Part shown: positions 10,123 through 17,755 of the stretch, piece after piece
How the letters are laid out: every line of letters starts with the position of its first letter
How positions within the stretch are numbered: the stretch's first letter is position 1
Source of the DNA: Acidimicrobiia bacterium
GTDB taxonomy: Bacteria; Actinomycetota; Acidimicrobiia; Acidimicrobiales; VFJN01
Reading direction: 5' to 3'
Assembly (NCBI GenBank): GCA_009694375.1
Contig: SHVB01000023.1
Location: 1-33,434, forward strand
DNA length: 33,434 bases
Made by a program: the position numbers and the translations under genes
The notes under the pieces: model-generated
What the model was told of the DNA's origin: nothing
The model's database searches: none
What the model saw: the letters and a program-made list of their open reading frames with translations, nothing else

Positions 10123-11259
10123 CTAGACGATCTCGAGCATTCGTTGGAGAGCAACGCCGGCCCAGGTGGCGGTGTCAGGGTCCACGCTGATTTTGTTCAC
10201 CAGGTTGCCCTCGACGAGGTTCTCCAGCACCCAACAAAGGTGGGCGGCATCGATTCGGAACATCGTGGAGCAGGGGCATACGAGCGGGTCCAGAGAAACA
10301 ACGGTTTTGTCCGGTGTCTCATGGTTGAGCCGATTGACCAGATGTATCTCGGTGCCTACCGCAATCACAGCACCGGGAGGGGCATTCTGCACCGTGCGAA
10401 TAATGAAGTCGGTAGAGCCGACGTAGTCCGCTTGCTCGCATGTCTCGTACCGGCACTCCGGGTGGGTGACCACAATGCCGTTGGGGTTGGCGGCTCGAAA
10501 GCTCTCGATGTGCTCGGGGAGGAACCGTTGGTGAACCGAGCAGTGCCCTTTCCACAGCAGAATGGTGGCCTCGTGGCACTCTGTGGCGGTCAGTCCACCG
10601 CGCTCAAGGCGCGGGTTCCAGATGCGCATGTCATCGAGGTCGTAGCCCATCGCCATCCCAGTGTTGCGGCCGAGGTGCTGATCGGGGAAGAAGAGCACCT
10701 GGTTGCCCCCTCCGGTGGCCCCGGCCGCCGCCGTGCCCGCTCGGGGACCCTGCCCGAGGGCCCATTCGAGCACTGCTCGGGCGTTGGTGGACGTGCAAAC
10801 TGCTCCTGAATGACGGCCCACGAAGGCCTTGAGGGCAGCCGAGGAGTTCATGTAGGTGACCGGGATCACCCGCTCGATATCGGTCACCGCGGCCAGTGCC
10901 TCCCAGGCCTCTTCCACTTCGTCAAGGTCGGCCATGTCGGCCATGGAGCACCCGGCGTTGAGGTCCGGGAGGATGACGTGCTGGTGATCTCCGGTGAGCA
11001 CATCGGCCGACTCCGCCATGAAGTGCACGCCACAGAACACAACGAATTCGGCCTGGTCGTTTTGTTGGGCAAGGACCGAGAGCCGGTAGCTATCGCCTCG
11101 GGCATCGACCCAGCGCATCACTTCGTCCCGTTGGTAATGGTGGCCGAGGATGAAGAGACGATCTCCGAGGGTGGCCTTGGCCGCCGCGATGCGGGTATTG
11201 AGGTCGCCCATCGTGGCGGTGGTGTAGCGATCCTCTAGTGGCGATTGAAGTCGGAGCAT
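10123..11259 (-). CDS. nadA: Quinolinate synthase
   Basis: A 378-aa cytoplasmic [4Fe-4S] enzyme that condenses iminoaspartate with dihydroxyacetone phosphate to quinolinate in de novo NAD synthesis. Visible motifs are FILGHHYQRDEV, VVFCGVHFMAESADVL, the first cluster Cys (about 104) in LPDLNAGCSMADMA, YMNSSAALKAF, the Cys pair in HPECRYETCEQADYVGS and the last cluster region DPLVCPCSTMF. Start: the ATG at 11259 has a GGAGGG ribosome binding site 8 nt upstream (minus strand), preceded by a leader with interlocking inverted repeats. It converges on uvrA with a 100-bp gap in which I see no clear terminator. The usual partners nadB and nadC are not adjacent, so nadA stands alone, inserted opposite the repair genes. 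Confidence 0.96.
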   Translation of the reverse strand: MLRLQSPLEDRYTTATMGDLNTRIAAAKATLGDRLFILGHHYQRDEVMRWVDARGDSYRLSVLAQQNDQAEFVVFCGVHFMAESADVLTGDHQHVILPDLNAGCSMADMADLDEVEEAWEALAAVTDIERVIPVTYMNSSAALKAFVGRHSGAVCTSTNARAVLEWALGQGPRAGTAAAGATGGGNQVLFFPDQHLGRNTGMAMGYDLDDMRIWNPRLERGGLTATECHEATILLWKGHCSVHQRFLPEHIESFRAANPNGIVVTHPECRYETCEQADYVGSTDFIIRTVQNAPPGAVIAVGTEIHLVNRLNHETPDKTVVSLDPLVCPCSTMFRIDAAHLCWVLENLVEGNLVNKISVDPDTATWAGVALQRMLEIV

Positions 11260-11283
11260 GTTCGGGGCCCTCCACGGTTGGGA

Positions 11284-11371
11284 GTTCCAGGTTCACGCCG
11301 GCGGGGACAGCCCGGTCGCCTCTCCTGCGGGGATGTCGTCCCTGGAACGGATCTGTCGCCGGAGACCGGGC
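11284..11371 (-). promoter_or_regulatory. nadA leader with two interlocking inverted repeats
   Basis: Two perfect 8-bp inverted repeats overlap in pseudoknot order: GTTCCAGG (11284-11291) with CCTGGAAC (11341-11348), and GCCCGGTC (11310-11317) with GACCGGGC (11364-11371). Read on the minus strand they form an a-b-a'-b' arrangement just upstream of the nadA ribosome binding site. Such helices are either a pseudoknot or mutually exclusive, the usual form of a riboswitch or attenuator. I cannot match it to a named riboswitch class, and the transcription start is unknown, so a regulatory role is inference. The rest of the gap up to 11605 shows no gene I can support. Confidence 0.4.
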
Positions 11372-11605
11372 CAACGACATTTGCATGGTATCGGCTCGCA
11401 GTGGTGATGTGGCGGCGTTTTACCGGCCGGACGGTGACTACCGGGTCAGGGGCACTATCGCGAGGGGATTTCGGGGCGCGCGGTGTGAGCATTATCGTTG
11501 GCGACATGGAAATCTCCCGCTGGTTGCCGCAACGCCTTACTTCTGGGCCATGGGTAACTGGCCGGGGCAGCGTGTTGGTTTCAAGCCAAGCAAGGCACCC
11601 TGAGC

Positions 11606-12841
11606 GTGCCCGGGACTAGCGAGGCGTCAACCGTCCCGGAGACCGATCGCAAGATATTCACGGACTGGCGGTGGGCGGCGCTCCTCCACGGACTGGTGGT
11701 GGTGGTGCTCACCGTGGTGGTTTGGCAATCCTCGGTCCATCTGCCTCCCGCCCAGGAGTTCGCGCCACAGCATCGTCCGATCAGCTTCCAATACGGTGAG
11801 GGTGTGCTCCGCCCTTGGGCCTACTGGGACGGAGGTTTTTACGCTCGCATCGCCGAAGATGGGTACCCCGCCGAGGATCGACTGGTGTTTGCAAGAGGGG
11901 GCGAGACGTTAGTGGCGTTTTTGCCGGGTTACCCGCTGCTCGCCGGCGGGATAGCCCGCCTTGGCATGGGAACAGGGCTTGGTCTTCTGATGACGACCTT
12001 AGCAGCGGGGTTTGGTGCCACCATCGCGCTTCACGGATGGTTCACCACGAAGATGTCGCTCCCGTCGGCACGATGGGCGAGCCTGACGGTGGCCGCCTTT
12101 CCCTGGGCGTATTTCCTGGTGGCCGCCGCCTACGGCGAGGCGCTTTTCTTGTTGCTGGCGGTGGCCGCCTTCCTTTGTGCCGAGCGGGATCGACCGGTGG
12201 CGGCTGGACTGCTGGCGGCGGCCGCCTCGCTGACGCGTCTGGTCGGTATCGGAGTGGTGCTCGGTGTGGCGCTGCGAGTGGCCGAGCGCCGCGGTGCGTT
12301 GACTTTCGTTGGATGGCGGCCCTGCCTCGACCTATCGAAGTTCCGGCGCCGTGATACCGGGTTGCTTGTTGGGATCTCGGGACTCGGTGGGTGGATGTTG
12401 TACTGCTGGATTCGTTACGGGGATCCGCTCGCTTTTAGTACGGCGCAGCGGGGGTGGAACGGCGGTATCGGGCTTAACTCGTTGTTGAAGCTGAACCTGC
12501 TGGACCAGCTTCAGAACAACCCGGACAGGGGTTTTGTCGCCCGACTGGTGGCGCAGGGCGTGGTCATGATTGCGTTCGCCCTGGCCCTGCCCGCAGTATG
12601 GCGGCGGTTCGGCGCCGGCTACGGCACCTACGCCCTGGTGGTGGTGGCCCTTCCGCTGTTGGGGAGTGGCAGCTTTGCCAGTCACGGCCGCTTTGCCCTC
12701 ATGATCTTTCCGGTATTCGGCCTAGTGGGGGAGCGATTGGCGTCGGAGCGAGCATTGTCGGCCCGAGCGGTGCTGGTGGTGAGTGGGGTGGCCCTGGTGC
12801 TGGTGACCTCGTTGTGGGGCAGGGGCCACTGGATGGCCTGA
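11606..12841 (+). CDS. PIG-V/Gpi18-like membrane mannosyltransferase
   Basis: A 411-aa polytopic membrane protein of the GT-C fold. After a first transmembrane segment (about 25-43) comes a long outer loop with WAYWDGGFYARIAEDGYP, the acidic active-site loop typical of the PIG-V/Gpi18 mannosyltransferase group (WDxxxY..IA..GY). Then follow AFLPGYPLLAGG, FPWAYFLVAAAYGEALFLLL (the pattern seen as Y-x-E-x-L-F in this family) and SLTRLVGIGVVLG. These enzymes use polyprenyl-phosphate sugars to decorate lipids or proteins on the outer side of the membrane; the exact donor and acceptor here are unknown. The start (GTG) is approximate, with no strong ribosome binding site. The gene is on the same strand as uvrC, which starts 67 bp after it. 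Confidence 0.75.
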   Translation: MPGTSEASTVPETDRKIFTDWRWAALLHGLVVVVLTVVVWQSSVHLPPAQEFAPQHRPISFQYGEGVLRPWAYWDGGFYARIAEDGYPAEDRLVFARGGETLVAFLPGYPLLAGGIARLGMGTGLGLLMTTLAAGFGATIALHGWFTTKMSLPSARWASLTVAAFPWAYFLVAAAYGEALFLLLAVAAFLCAERDRPVAAGLLAAAASLTRLVGIGVVLGVALRVAERRGALTFVGWRPCLDLSKFRRRDTGLLVGISGLGGWMLYCWIRYGDPLAFSTAQRGWNGGIGLNSLLKLNLLDQLQNNPDRGFVARLVAQGVVMIAFALALPAVWRRFGAGYGTYALVVVALPLLGSGSFASHGRFALMIFPVFGLVGERLASERALSARAVLVVSGVALVLVTSLWGRGHWMA

Positions 12842-12894
12842 AGGGAACGGGGGTGGGGGCTTCCGGTTGGACCAGAAGTGGATCGGTACCTGCG

Positions 12895-12900
12895 TATCCT
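12895..12900 (+). promoter_or_regulatory. -10 box of uvrC
   Basis: TATCCT lies 8 nt before the uvrC ATG at 12909, with no ribosome binding site. It is one or two nt further away than in coaE, uvrB and uvrA, but otherwise has the same near-leaderless layout. Confidence 0.45.
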
Positions 12901-12908
12901 GGGGCTTG

Positions 12909-14771
12909 ATGGTGCAGCGACCGGCCACCGGAACGATCCCTGATGCTCCCGGGTCCTATCAGTTCAAGGATCAGGATGGTCGCGTCATTTATGTGGGCAA
13001 GGCGCGTTCACTGCGCCAGCGCCTGAACAATTACTTCGTAAAGCCATCCAATCTTCCGCCGCGAACAGCGTCGCTGATGGCCGCCGCTCACAGCGTCGAG
13101 TGGATCCAGGTGCGCAACGACCTCGAAGCGCTGTTGCTGGAACAGACCCTCATCAAGTCGCATCAGCCCCGATTCAACGTGCGCCTACGAGACGACAAGA
13201 GTTACCCGTTCCTGGCGGTCACGCTCGATGATGAGTGGCCCCGTCCGATGGTGATGCGAGGGAAGAAGCGCCCCGGGGTGCGGTACTTCGGTCCCTACGG
13301 TCACACCTACGCGATCCGTGACACGCTGGACCTGTTGCTGCATACCTTCCCCCTGCGCACCTGCTCCGATGCCAAGTTCCGGCAGCATCATCAGCTCGGT
13401 CGACCGTGCTTGCTCTTCCACATCGAGAAGTGTTCCGGACCGTGTGTAGGCGAGGTGAGCAAGGAGGACTACGCCCGCCACGTGGACGCTCTCCTGCGGT
13501 TTCTCGATGGCGATACCGATGAGGTCGTGGCACAACTCGAAGGGCGCATGAGGCAAGCCGCCGCTGGGCTGGAGTTTGAGCAGGCGGCTCGTTTGCGAGA
13601 TCGGCTCGACAGTGTGCACAAGGCCATCGAGAAGCAGCAGATGGTGGGCGAGCGCTCCGAGGACTTTGACGTACTAGCGGTGGCCGAGGACGAGCTGGAG
13701 GCCGCGGTGCAGGCCTTTTTCGTGCGCAACGGTCGGGTCGTGGGTCGGAAAGGTTGGATCATCGACAAGGTGGAGGAACTTTCACCGGGCGAACTGATGG
13801 CCAACATTGTGATGCAGTTATACGACGATCCGCCTCAGGGGATTCCCAAGGCCGTGTTGGTTCCGGTGGACCTTGAGGACCCGGCGCTGTACGAGGAGTG
13901 GCTAAGTTCCCGGCGCGGCTCGAAAGTAACACTGCGCGTTCCGCAGCGGGGTGAGAAGCGCAAACTTCAGGAAACGGTGACGCGCAACGCTCGCGAGGAG
14001 TTCGCCCGTCATCGTCTGCGCCGTGCTGCCGATCACAATAGTCGGGCGAAGGCGCTCAACGAGCTACAGGACCACCTGGGCCTTCCCGACGCACCGCTGA
14101 GGATCGAGTGTTACGACATGAGCCACATCTCTGGTACCGACTACGTGGGATCCATGGTGGTGATGGAGGACGGGCTCCCCAAGAAGTCCGAGTATCGCCG
14201 CTTCCGAATCAAGGGCGATCAAGGCAACGACGACATCGCCGCCATGGAGCAGGTACTCACCCGCCGTTTCAGCGCCTACCTGGCCGAGCGGCGACGCCCA
14301 TCGAGCGAGGGGCCTGGCAAGTTCTCCTACCCGCCTCGGCTGCTGCTGGTCGATGGCGGCAAACCTCAACTCGGCGCCGCCATGCGGGTACTCGAGGAAC
14401 TGGGGTTGTCCGAGGAGATCCCCGTGGCGTCGCTCGCTAAACGGTTCGAAGAGGTGTACCGGCCCGGTCAGGCCAACCCAGTACGGCTGCCCCGGTCGTC
14501 TGAGGCGCTGTACCTGCTCCAGCGCATCCGCGACGAAGCCCACCGTTTCGCCGTCACGTATCATCGACAGTTGCGCCAGAAGCGCATGACCACCAGCGTT
14601 CTTGATGGCGTGGCGGGCCTTGGTGACGTGCGCCGCGCCCGCTTGACCAAGGAATTCGGCGGTGTCGCCGCCGTCCAACAGGCCACCTTGGCTGAGTTGC
14701 GGGCGCTGCCTTGGCTGCCCGACGCAGTGGCCCAGGCCGTGCACGACAAAATCCACCGCTCCGAGCGGTGA
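12909..14771 (+). CDS. uvrC: UvrABC excision nuclease subunit C
   Basis: A 620-aa dual-incision nuclease of nucleotide excision repair. The N-terminal GIY-YIG domain (PGSYQF...GRVIYVGKARSLRQRL, about 14-45) makes the 3' cut. A UVR motif (GLEFEQAARLRDRLDSV) binds UvrB. The RNase-H-like domain (IECYDMSHISGTDYVGSMVV, later LLLVDGGKPQLGAAMRVL, then the conserved His in RIRDEAHRFAV) makes the 5' cut. A C-terminal helix-hairpin-helix pair (GVAGLGDVRRARL and LRALPWLPDAVAQAV) binds DNA. I chose the ATG at 12909, giving MVQRPATGTIPDAPGSYQF, over a TTG 42 bp earlier because it matches the family N-terminus and the -10 box position. It converges on the next gene with only 14 bp between stops. Confidence 0.97.
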   Translation: MVQRPATGTIPDAPGSYQFKDQDGRVIYVGKARSLRQRLNNYFVKPSNLPPRTASLMAAAHSVEWIQVRNDLEALLLEQTLIKSHQPRFNVRLRDDKSYPFLAVTLDDEWPRPMVMRGKKRPGVRYFGPYGHTYAIRDTLDLLLHTFPLRTCSDAKFRQHHQLGRPCLLFHIEKCSGPCVGEVSKEDYARHVDALLRFLDGDTDEVVAQLEGRMRQAAAGLEFEQAARLRDRLDSVHKAIEKQQMVGERSEDFDVLAVAEDELEAAVQAFFVRNGRVVGRKGWIIDKVEELSPGELMANIVMQLYDDPPQGIPKAVLVPVDLEDPALYEEWLSSRRGSKVTLRVPQRGEKRKLQETVTRNAREEFARHRLRRAADHNSRAKALNELQDHLGLPDAPLRIECYDMSHISGTDYVGSMVVMEDGLPKKSEYRRFRIKGDQGNDDIAAMEQVLTRRFSAYLAERRRPSSEGPGKFSYPPRLLLVDGGKPQLGAAMRVLEELGLSEEIPVASLAKRFEEVYRPGQANPVRLPRSSEALYLLQRIRDEAHRFAVTYHRQLRQKRMTTSVLDGVAGLGDVRRARLTKEFGGVAAVQQATLAELRALPWLPDAVAQAVHDKIHRSER

Positions 14772-14785
14772 GATTTGTTGTCGTA

Positions 14786-16159
14786 CTAGTTGCTACCAGC
14801 AGGAGGGGATGTGCCTCGCTCCTGGACGACGAGGGTCACGATCAACGCGACGCCCGCCGCCGTTGTCACGAGGAGAACCCAGGGCTGATCCCTCCCGGTG
14901 AGCACGTTGCGAGCCAGGTGGCCCGACCACAGGAAGTCGAGCCAGTAGCGCAACCCCTGCTCCGTCACTGGGTTCGTGATGGTGGCGAGGAGCATCACGG
15001 CCGCCCCCATCACGGTGGTCGCGCCACACAGGATTGGGATTCGCCGCCACGCGCTGGCGAGAGGGACGGCGAGGAGGGGCAGCGCCGGAATCATGTAGCG
15101 GGGCCCGGGGGATCCGCCGCCGTAGCCGTCGATGCCCGTGGAGGCGGCCAGCATGATGCCGAGTGACGTGATGGCGACCCAGGCGTCGCGCCTTGTGCGG
15201 CTTCGATTTGTGATCGCTAAGATTGCGCCGGCAACCGCCATCAGCACGACCGGGGTGAGAATAAAGAGTCCTTTGGGGCCAGCGAGTGTTCGGCTGAACT
15301 CGCCCCAGCCGGGAGTCTCCAGGTTGTAGACGCCCAGGGCGCCCTCGCCCTGGAAGTTCTTCAGGTGACCCTGGTAAGCCAACTCGAAGGGGTCGCCGAA
15401 CACGAGCCAGTTGTAGGCCAGCAGGGGAAGGGTAGCGATGACAGTGCCGGCCGACAGGGCCACCACCCGAGACCAACTGCGCAGCGTGGCGACGTGTATG
15501 AGCATGATCGCCGCGATGGCTGCCACGAGGTATTCCGTTCCGATACCCACACCGGCAATCACGCCAGCGGCGAAAACGGCGGCGGTGGAGGGGTAGTCGC
15601 GACGTCGTAACAAATGCCACGCCGTCGCGACGCACAAGGCGGCGAGAACGTGCGCAAAGAGCTGGCTGGCGAAGGGCAAGATCGTGGTCGCCAGCATGAT
15701 GGCCACCGTCACCCGAGTGGCTACCTCCGAATGTGTGCGGGCCACCATCCGTCGAATCACCACGGCGAGTGCTGCGGCGGGGATGGCCGCCGACCACAGC
15801 GTTACCCACCACAGGCCGTAGTTCGTGGCGGCGCCAAAGTCGCCCGACGAAAACCGCGCAGGGTACGGGTCGCCCCCCGCCAGCCGGTACAGATAATAGA
15901 ACGGTGCCGCCAACGCTGGTTGATACGGGGCCTTATCGCTGTAGATGTGTCCGTCGAATTGGGCTTGGTCGATACCGAGGAAGTCCTCGTAGGGGTCAAG
16001 TTGCAAGCTGTGATCGTCCACGATGGCCACGGTGAGTGCGTAACGAGATGCCGGCTGAGCGGTCCAGTCGTGGGTCACAAAACTACTGATGAGCAAGACA
16101 CCCAGGGCGAGGAGCAGTTCTGATCGACGGGACGTTGATCGTTCAGCGGCACTCAACAT
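14786..16159 (-). CDS. GT-C membrane glycosyltransferase (GT39-like)
   Basis: A 457-aa membrane protein with about ten transmembrane helices. After the first helix (LLLALGVLLISSFV) a long outer loop contains VDDHSLQLDPYEDF and GHIYSDKAPYQPALAAPFYY. The acidic pair near the first helix and the SDKxPxxPxLAxP loop are typical of lipid-carrier-dependent GT-C enzymes such as the ArnT/GT39 group. A later outer loop (GSPGPRYMIPALPLL) is also typical. The sugar and acceptor are unknown. Start: I prefer the ATG at 16159 because a -10 box ends 6 nt upstream; an ATG at 16198 with a GGAG close by is the alternative and would add 13 residues. It is divergent from the methyltransferase, and with it and the family 2 glycosyltransferase forms a small surface-glycan group between uvrC and rapZ. 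Confidence 0.75.
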   Translation of the reverse strand: MLSAAERSTSRRSELLLALGVLLISSFVTHDWTAQPASRYALTVAIVDDHSLQLDPYEDFLGIDQAQFDGHIYSDKAPYQPALAAPFYYLYRLAGGDPYPARFSSGDFGAATNYGLWWVTLWSAAIPAAALAVVIRRMVARTHSEVATRVTVAIMLATTILPFASQLFAHVLAALCVATAWHLLRRRDYPSTAAVFAAGVIAGVGIGTEYLVAAIAAIMLIHVATLRSWSRVVALSAGTVIATLPLLAYNWLVFGDPFELAYQGHLKNFQGEGALGVYNLETPGWGEFSRTLAGPKGLFILTPVVLMAVAGAILAITNRSRTRRDAWVAITSLGIMLAASTGIDGYGGGSPGPRYMIPALPLLAVPLASAWRRIPILCGATTVMGAAVMLLATITNPVTEQGLRYWLDFLWSGHLARNVLTGRDQPWVLLVTTAAGVALIVTLVVQERGTSPPAGSN

Positions 16160-16165
16160 TGCTGA

Positions 16166-16171
16166 AGTATC
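16166..16171 (-). promoter_or_regulatory. Leaderless-type -10 box of the GT-C gene
   Basis: GATACT on the minus strand (A2, T3, A4 and T6 of TATAAT) ends 6 nt before the ATG at 16159. It supports that start over the upstream ATG at 16198. No clear -35 box. Confidence 0.4.
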
Positions 16172-16230
16172 CCATGGAGGCAGTCCGATCCGAGGCATGT
16201 CGCTCCGTGGGTGTCTGGCAGGCTGTGACC

Positions 16231-16974
16231 ATGGGCGAAGAGGCGCAGAAGGATGCGGAGTTGTGGGAGGACCACGCCCGCTGGTGGCAGGCCGGTTTCA
16301 CGGAGGGGGCCGATCCGGAGTACGAGGAGCAGATCCTCCCGCTGGCCGCGAAGCACCTCCTCGGTTCGAGTCGGGTCCTCGACGTTGGTTGTGGCGAGGG
16401 CCAGGTGGCTCGCCTGGCTCTGGCCGGTGGCGCCTCCCGAGCCGTGGGGGTAGACCCCACTTGGGCGCAGGTGGGGGAGGCTGCCGCCCGGGGTGGGGGG
16501 CCGACCTACGCCCGCGCCGGGGCGGGGCGGTTGCCCTTTCGCCACGATGCCTTCGACGCGGTGGTGGCTTGTCTGGTGTTTGAGCACATCCGCGAGGTGG
16601 ACGAGGCGATCGCCGAGGTAGCCCGAGTGCTCGAGCCAGGGGGGCGATTCCTCTTCTTTCTCAACCATCCGTTGTTGCAAACGCCCCATAGCGGGTGGAT
16701 CGACGACCAGGTGCTCGACCCGCCCGAGCAGTACTGGCGGATCGGCCCGTACCTGATCGAAGACGAGACAATCGAAGAGGTGGAGAAGGGCGTGTTTATC
16801 CCCTTCATTCATCGCCCGCTATCTCGTTATGTGAACTCGCTATCGGAAAACGGATTGCGCCTCGTCCGGATGGAGGAGCCCGCCCCGCCAGCGGGCTTCC
16901 TGGCCCGGGCGGCGGAGTACGAAGCCGCCGCTACTATTCCGCGGCTGCTGTTCTTGGCCAGTGTGAAGCAATAG
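16231..16974 (+). CDS. Class I SAM-dependent methyltransferase
   Basis: A 247-aa soluble protein with the Rossmann methyltransferase fold. Motif I is VLDVGCGEGQVARLAL, followed by the acidic ribose-binding residue in AVGVDPTWAQV; motif II/III falls in LPFRHDAFDAVVACLVFEHI, and EVARVLEPGGRFLFFLNHPL is the post-motif III of the UbiE/Methyltransf_11 group. The methyl acceptor cannot be deduced. The ATG at 16231 gives the N-terminus MGEEAQKDAELWEDHARWW. The frame stays open upstream to 16135, but that part overlaps the divergent GT-C gene and lacks family features. It lies upstream of a family 2 glycosyltransferase on the same strand (63-bp gap), so a role in modifying a sugar or lipid is possible; this is inference from context. 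Confidence 0.85.
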   Translation: MGEEAQKDAELWEDHARWWQAGFTEGADPEYEEQILPLAAKHLLGSSRVLDVGCGEGQVARLALAGGASRAVGVDPTWAQVGEAAARGGGPTYARAGAGRLPFRHDAFDAVVACLVFEHIREVDEAIAEVARVLEPGGRFLFFLNHPLLQTPHSGWIDDQVLDPPEQYWRIGPYLIEDETIEEVEKGVFIPFIHRPLSRYVNSLSENGLRLVRMEEPAPPAGFLARAAEYEAAATIPRLLFLASVKQ

Positions 16975-17001
16975 GCCCAGGCCCTTGGTGTGGGCGAGGG
17001 G

Positions 17002-17007
17002 TAGTAT
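17002..17007 (+). promoter_or_regulatory. -10 box upstream of the family 2 glycosyltransferase
   Basis: TAGTAT lies 7 nt before an ATG (17015) that opens a 10-codon frame ending at TAA 17045-17047. The glycosyltransferase GTG (17038) lies inside that mini-frame in another register. The layout suggests a leaderless mini-ORF with reinitiation, or simply a 5' leader. I cannot tell which. Confidence 0.35.
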
Positions 17008-17037
17008 GAATGAGATGGGAATGGCGGCGGGGGCGGC

Positions 17038-17736
17038 GTGGGCATAACGGTGGAACCCTGCCTGGCGGTGGTGATGCCGTGTTTCAACGAAGAGGCCACC
17101 GTCTTGGAAATCGTGAAGCGGGTGTTGGCGTCGCCGTACGTTGGTGAGTTGGTGATCGTGGACGACGGGTCCACCGACAACACGCCTGGGTTGCTGGCGA
17201 CGGTTGATGATCCGCGGGTGCGGGTTTGTCTGCAGCCAGCGAATCAGGGCAAAGGGGCGGCCTTGCGGCGGGGTTTCAGCGAGGTCTCGCTGGCGTACGT
17301 CGTGGTGCAGGACGCCGATCTTGAATACGACCCGAGCGAGTATGGCCGCCTGTTGGGACCACTGCTCGATGGGCGAGCCGATGTGGTCTATGGGAGCCGG
17401 TTCATGGGGGCCGATGCCCATCGGGTGCTCTTCTTCTGGCACGCCATGGGCAATCGGTTCCTCACGCTGCTCTCCAATGTTTTCACCGATCTGAACCTCA
17501 CCGACATGGAGACCTGTTACAAGGCCTTTCGTACCGAGGTGATCCAGGCTGTTCCGATCGAAGAGGATCGCTTTGGCTTCGAGCCTGAAATCACCGCCAA
17601 GATCGCCCGTCGCGGGCTACGCGTGTACGAGGTAGGTATTTCCTACAGCGGTCGGACCTACGCGGAAGGCAAGAAGATCGGGTGGCGTGACGGTGTACGG
17701 GCGGTGTGGTGCATCCTTCGGTATCGCAAGGGGTGA
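17038..17736 (+). CDS. Family 2 glycosyltransferase (polyprenyl-phosphate type)
   Basis: A 232-aa GT-A fold enzyme. The N-terminus is LAVVMPCFNEEATV, followed by the nucleotide-binding VIVDDGSTDNT, the QPANQGKGAALRRGF motif, the DxD-like VVQDADLEYDP, and FGFEPEITAKIARRG near the C-terminus. This order matches the DPM1/DPG-synthase-like group, which transfer a sugar from a nucleotide to polyprenyl phosphate on the cytoplasmic face, making the lipid-linked donors that GT-C enzymes use. It has no transmembrane tail. The two GT-C proteins in the window (11606-12841 and 14786-16159) are plausible consumers of such a donor, by inference. The GTG start lies inside an overlapping mini-ORF. rapZ follows 19 bp later. 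Confidence 0.88.
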   Translation: MGITVEPCLAVVMPCFNEEATVLEIVKRVLASPYVGELVIVDDGSTDNTPGLLATVDDPRVRVCLQPANQGKGAALRRGFSEVSLAYVVVQDADLEYDPSEYGRLLGPLLDGRADVVYGSRFMGADAHRVLFFWHAMGNRFLTLLSNVFTDLNLTDMETCYKAFRTEVIQAVPIEEDRFGFEPEITAKIARRGLRVYEVGISYSGRTYAEGKKIGWRDGVRAVWCILRYRKG

Positions 17737-17740
17737 GACG

Positions 17741-17746
17741 TAGCCT
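17741..17746 (+). promoter_or_regulatory. Candidate -10 box of rapZ
   Basis: TAGCCT lies 9 nt before the rapZ ATG, just after the glycosyltransferase stop. A GGAGAGGG stretch between it and the ATG could also act as a ribosome binding site for read-through transcripts, so both a near-leaderless start and cotranscription are possible. Confidence 0.3.
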
Positions 17747-17755
17747 GGAGAGGGT

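Noticed and set aside
11238-11603. Plus-strand frames of about 120 codons in the nadA upstream gap
   Set aside because: No ribosome binding site, no domain pattern, and they overlap the structured nadA leader.
12867-12908. Earlier TTG start for uvrC
   Set aside because: It would add 14 residues with no family similarity and place the start upstream of the -10 box.
14793-15812. 339-codon minus-strand frame inside the GT-C gene
   Set aside because: It overlaps the GT-C gene in another register and is Arg/Gly/His-rich without transmembrane segments. The GT-C frame is clearly the real one.
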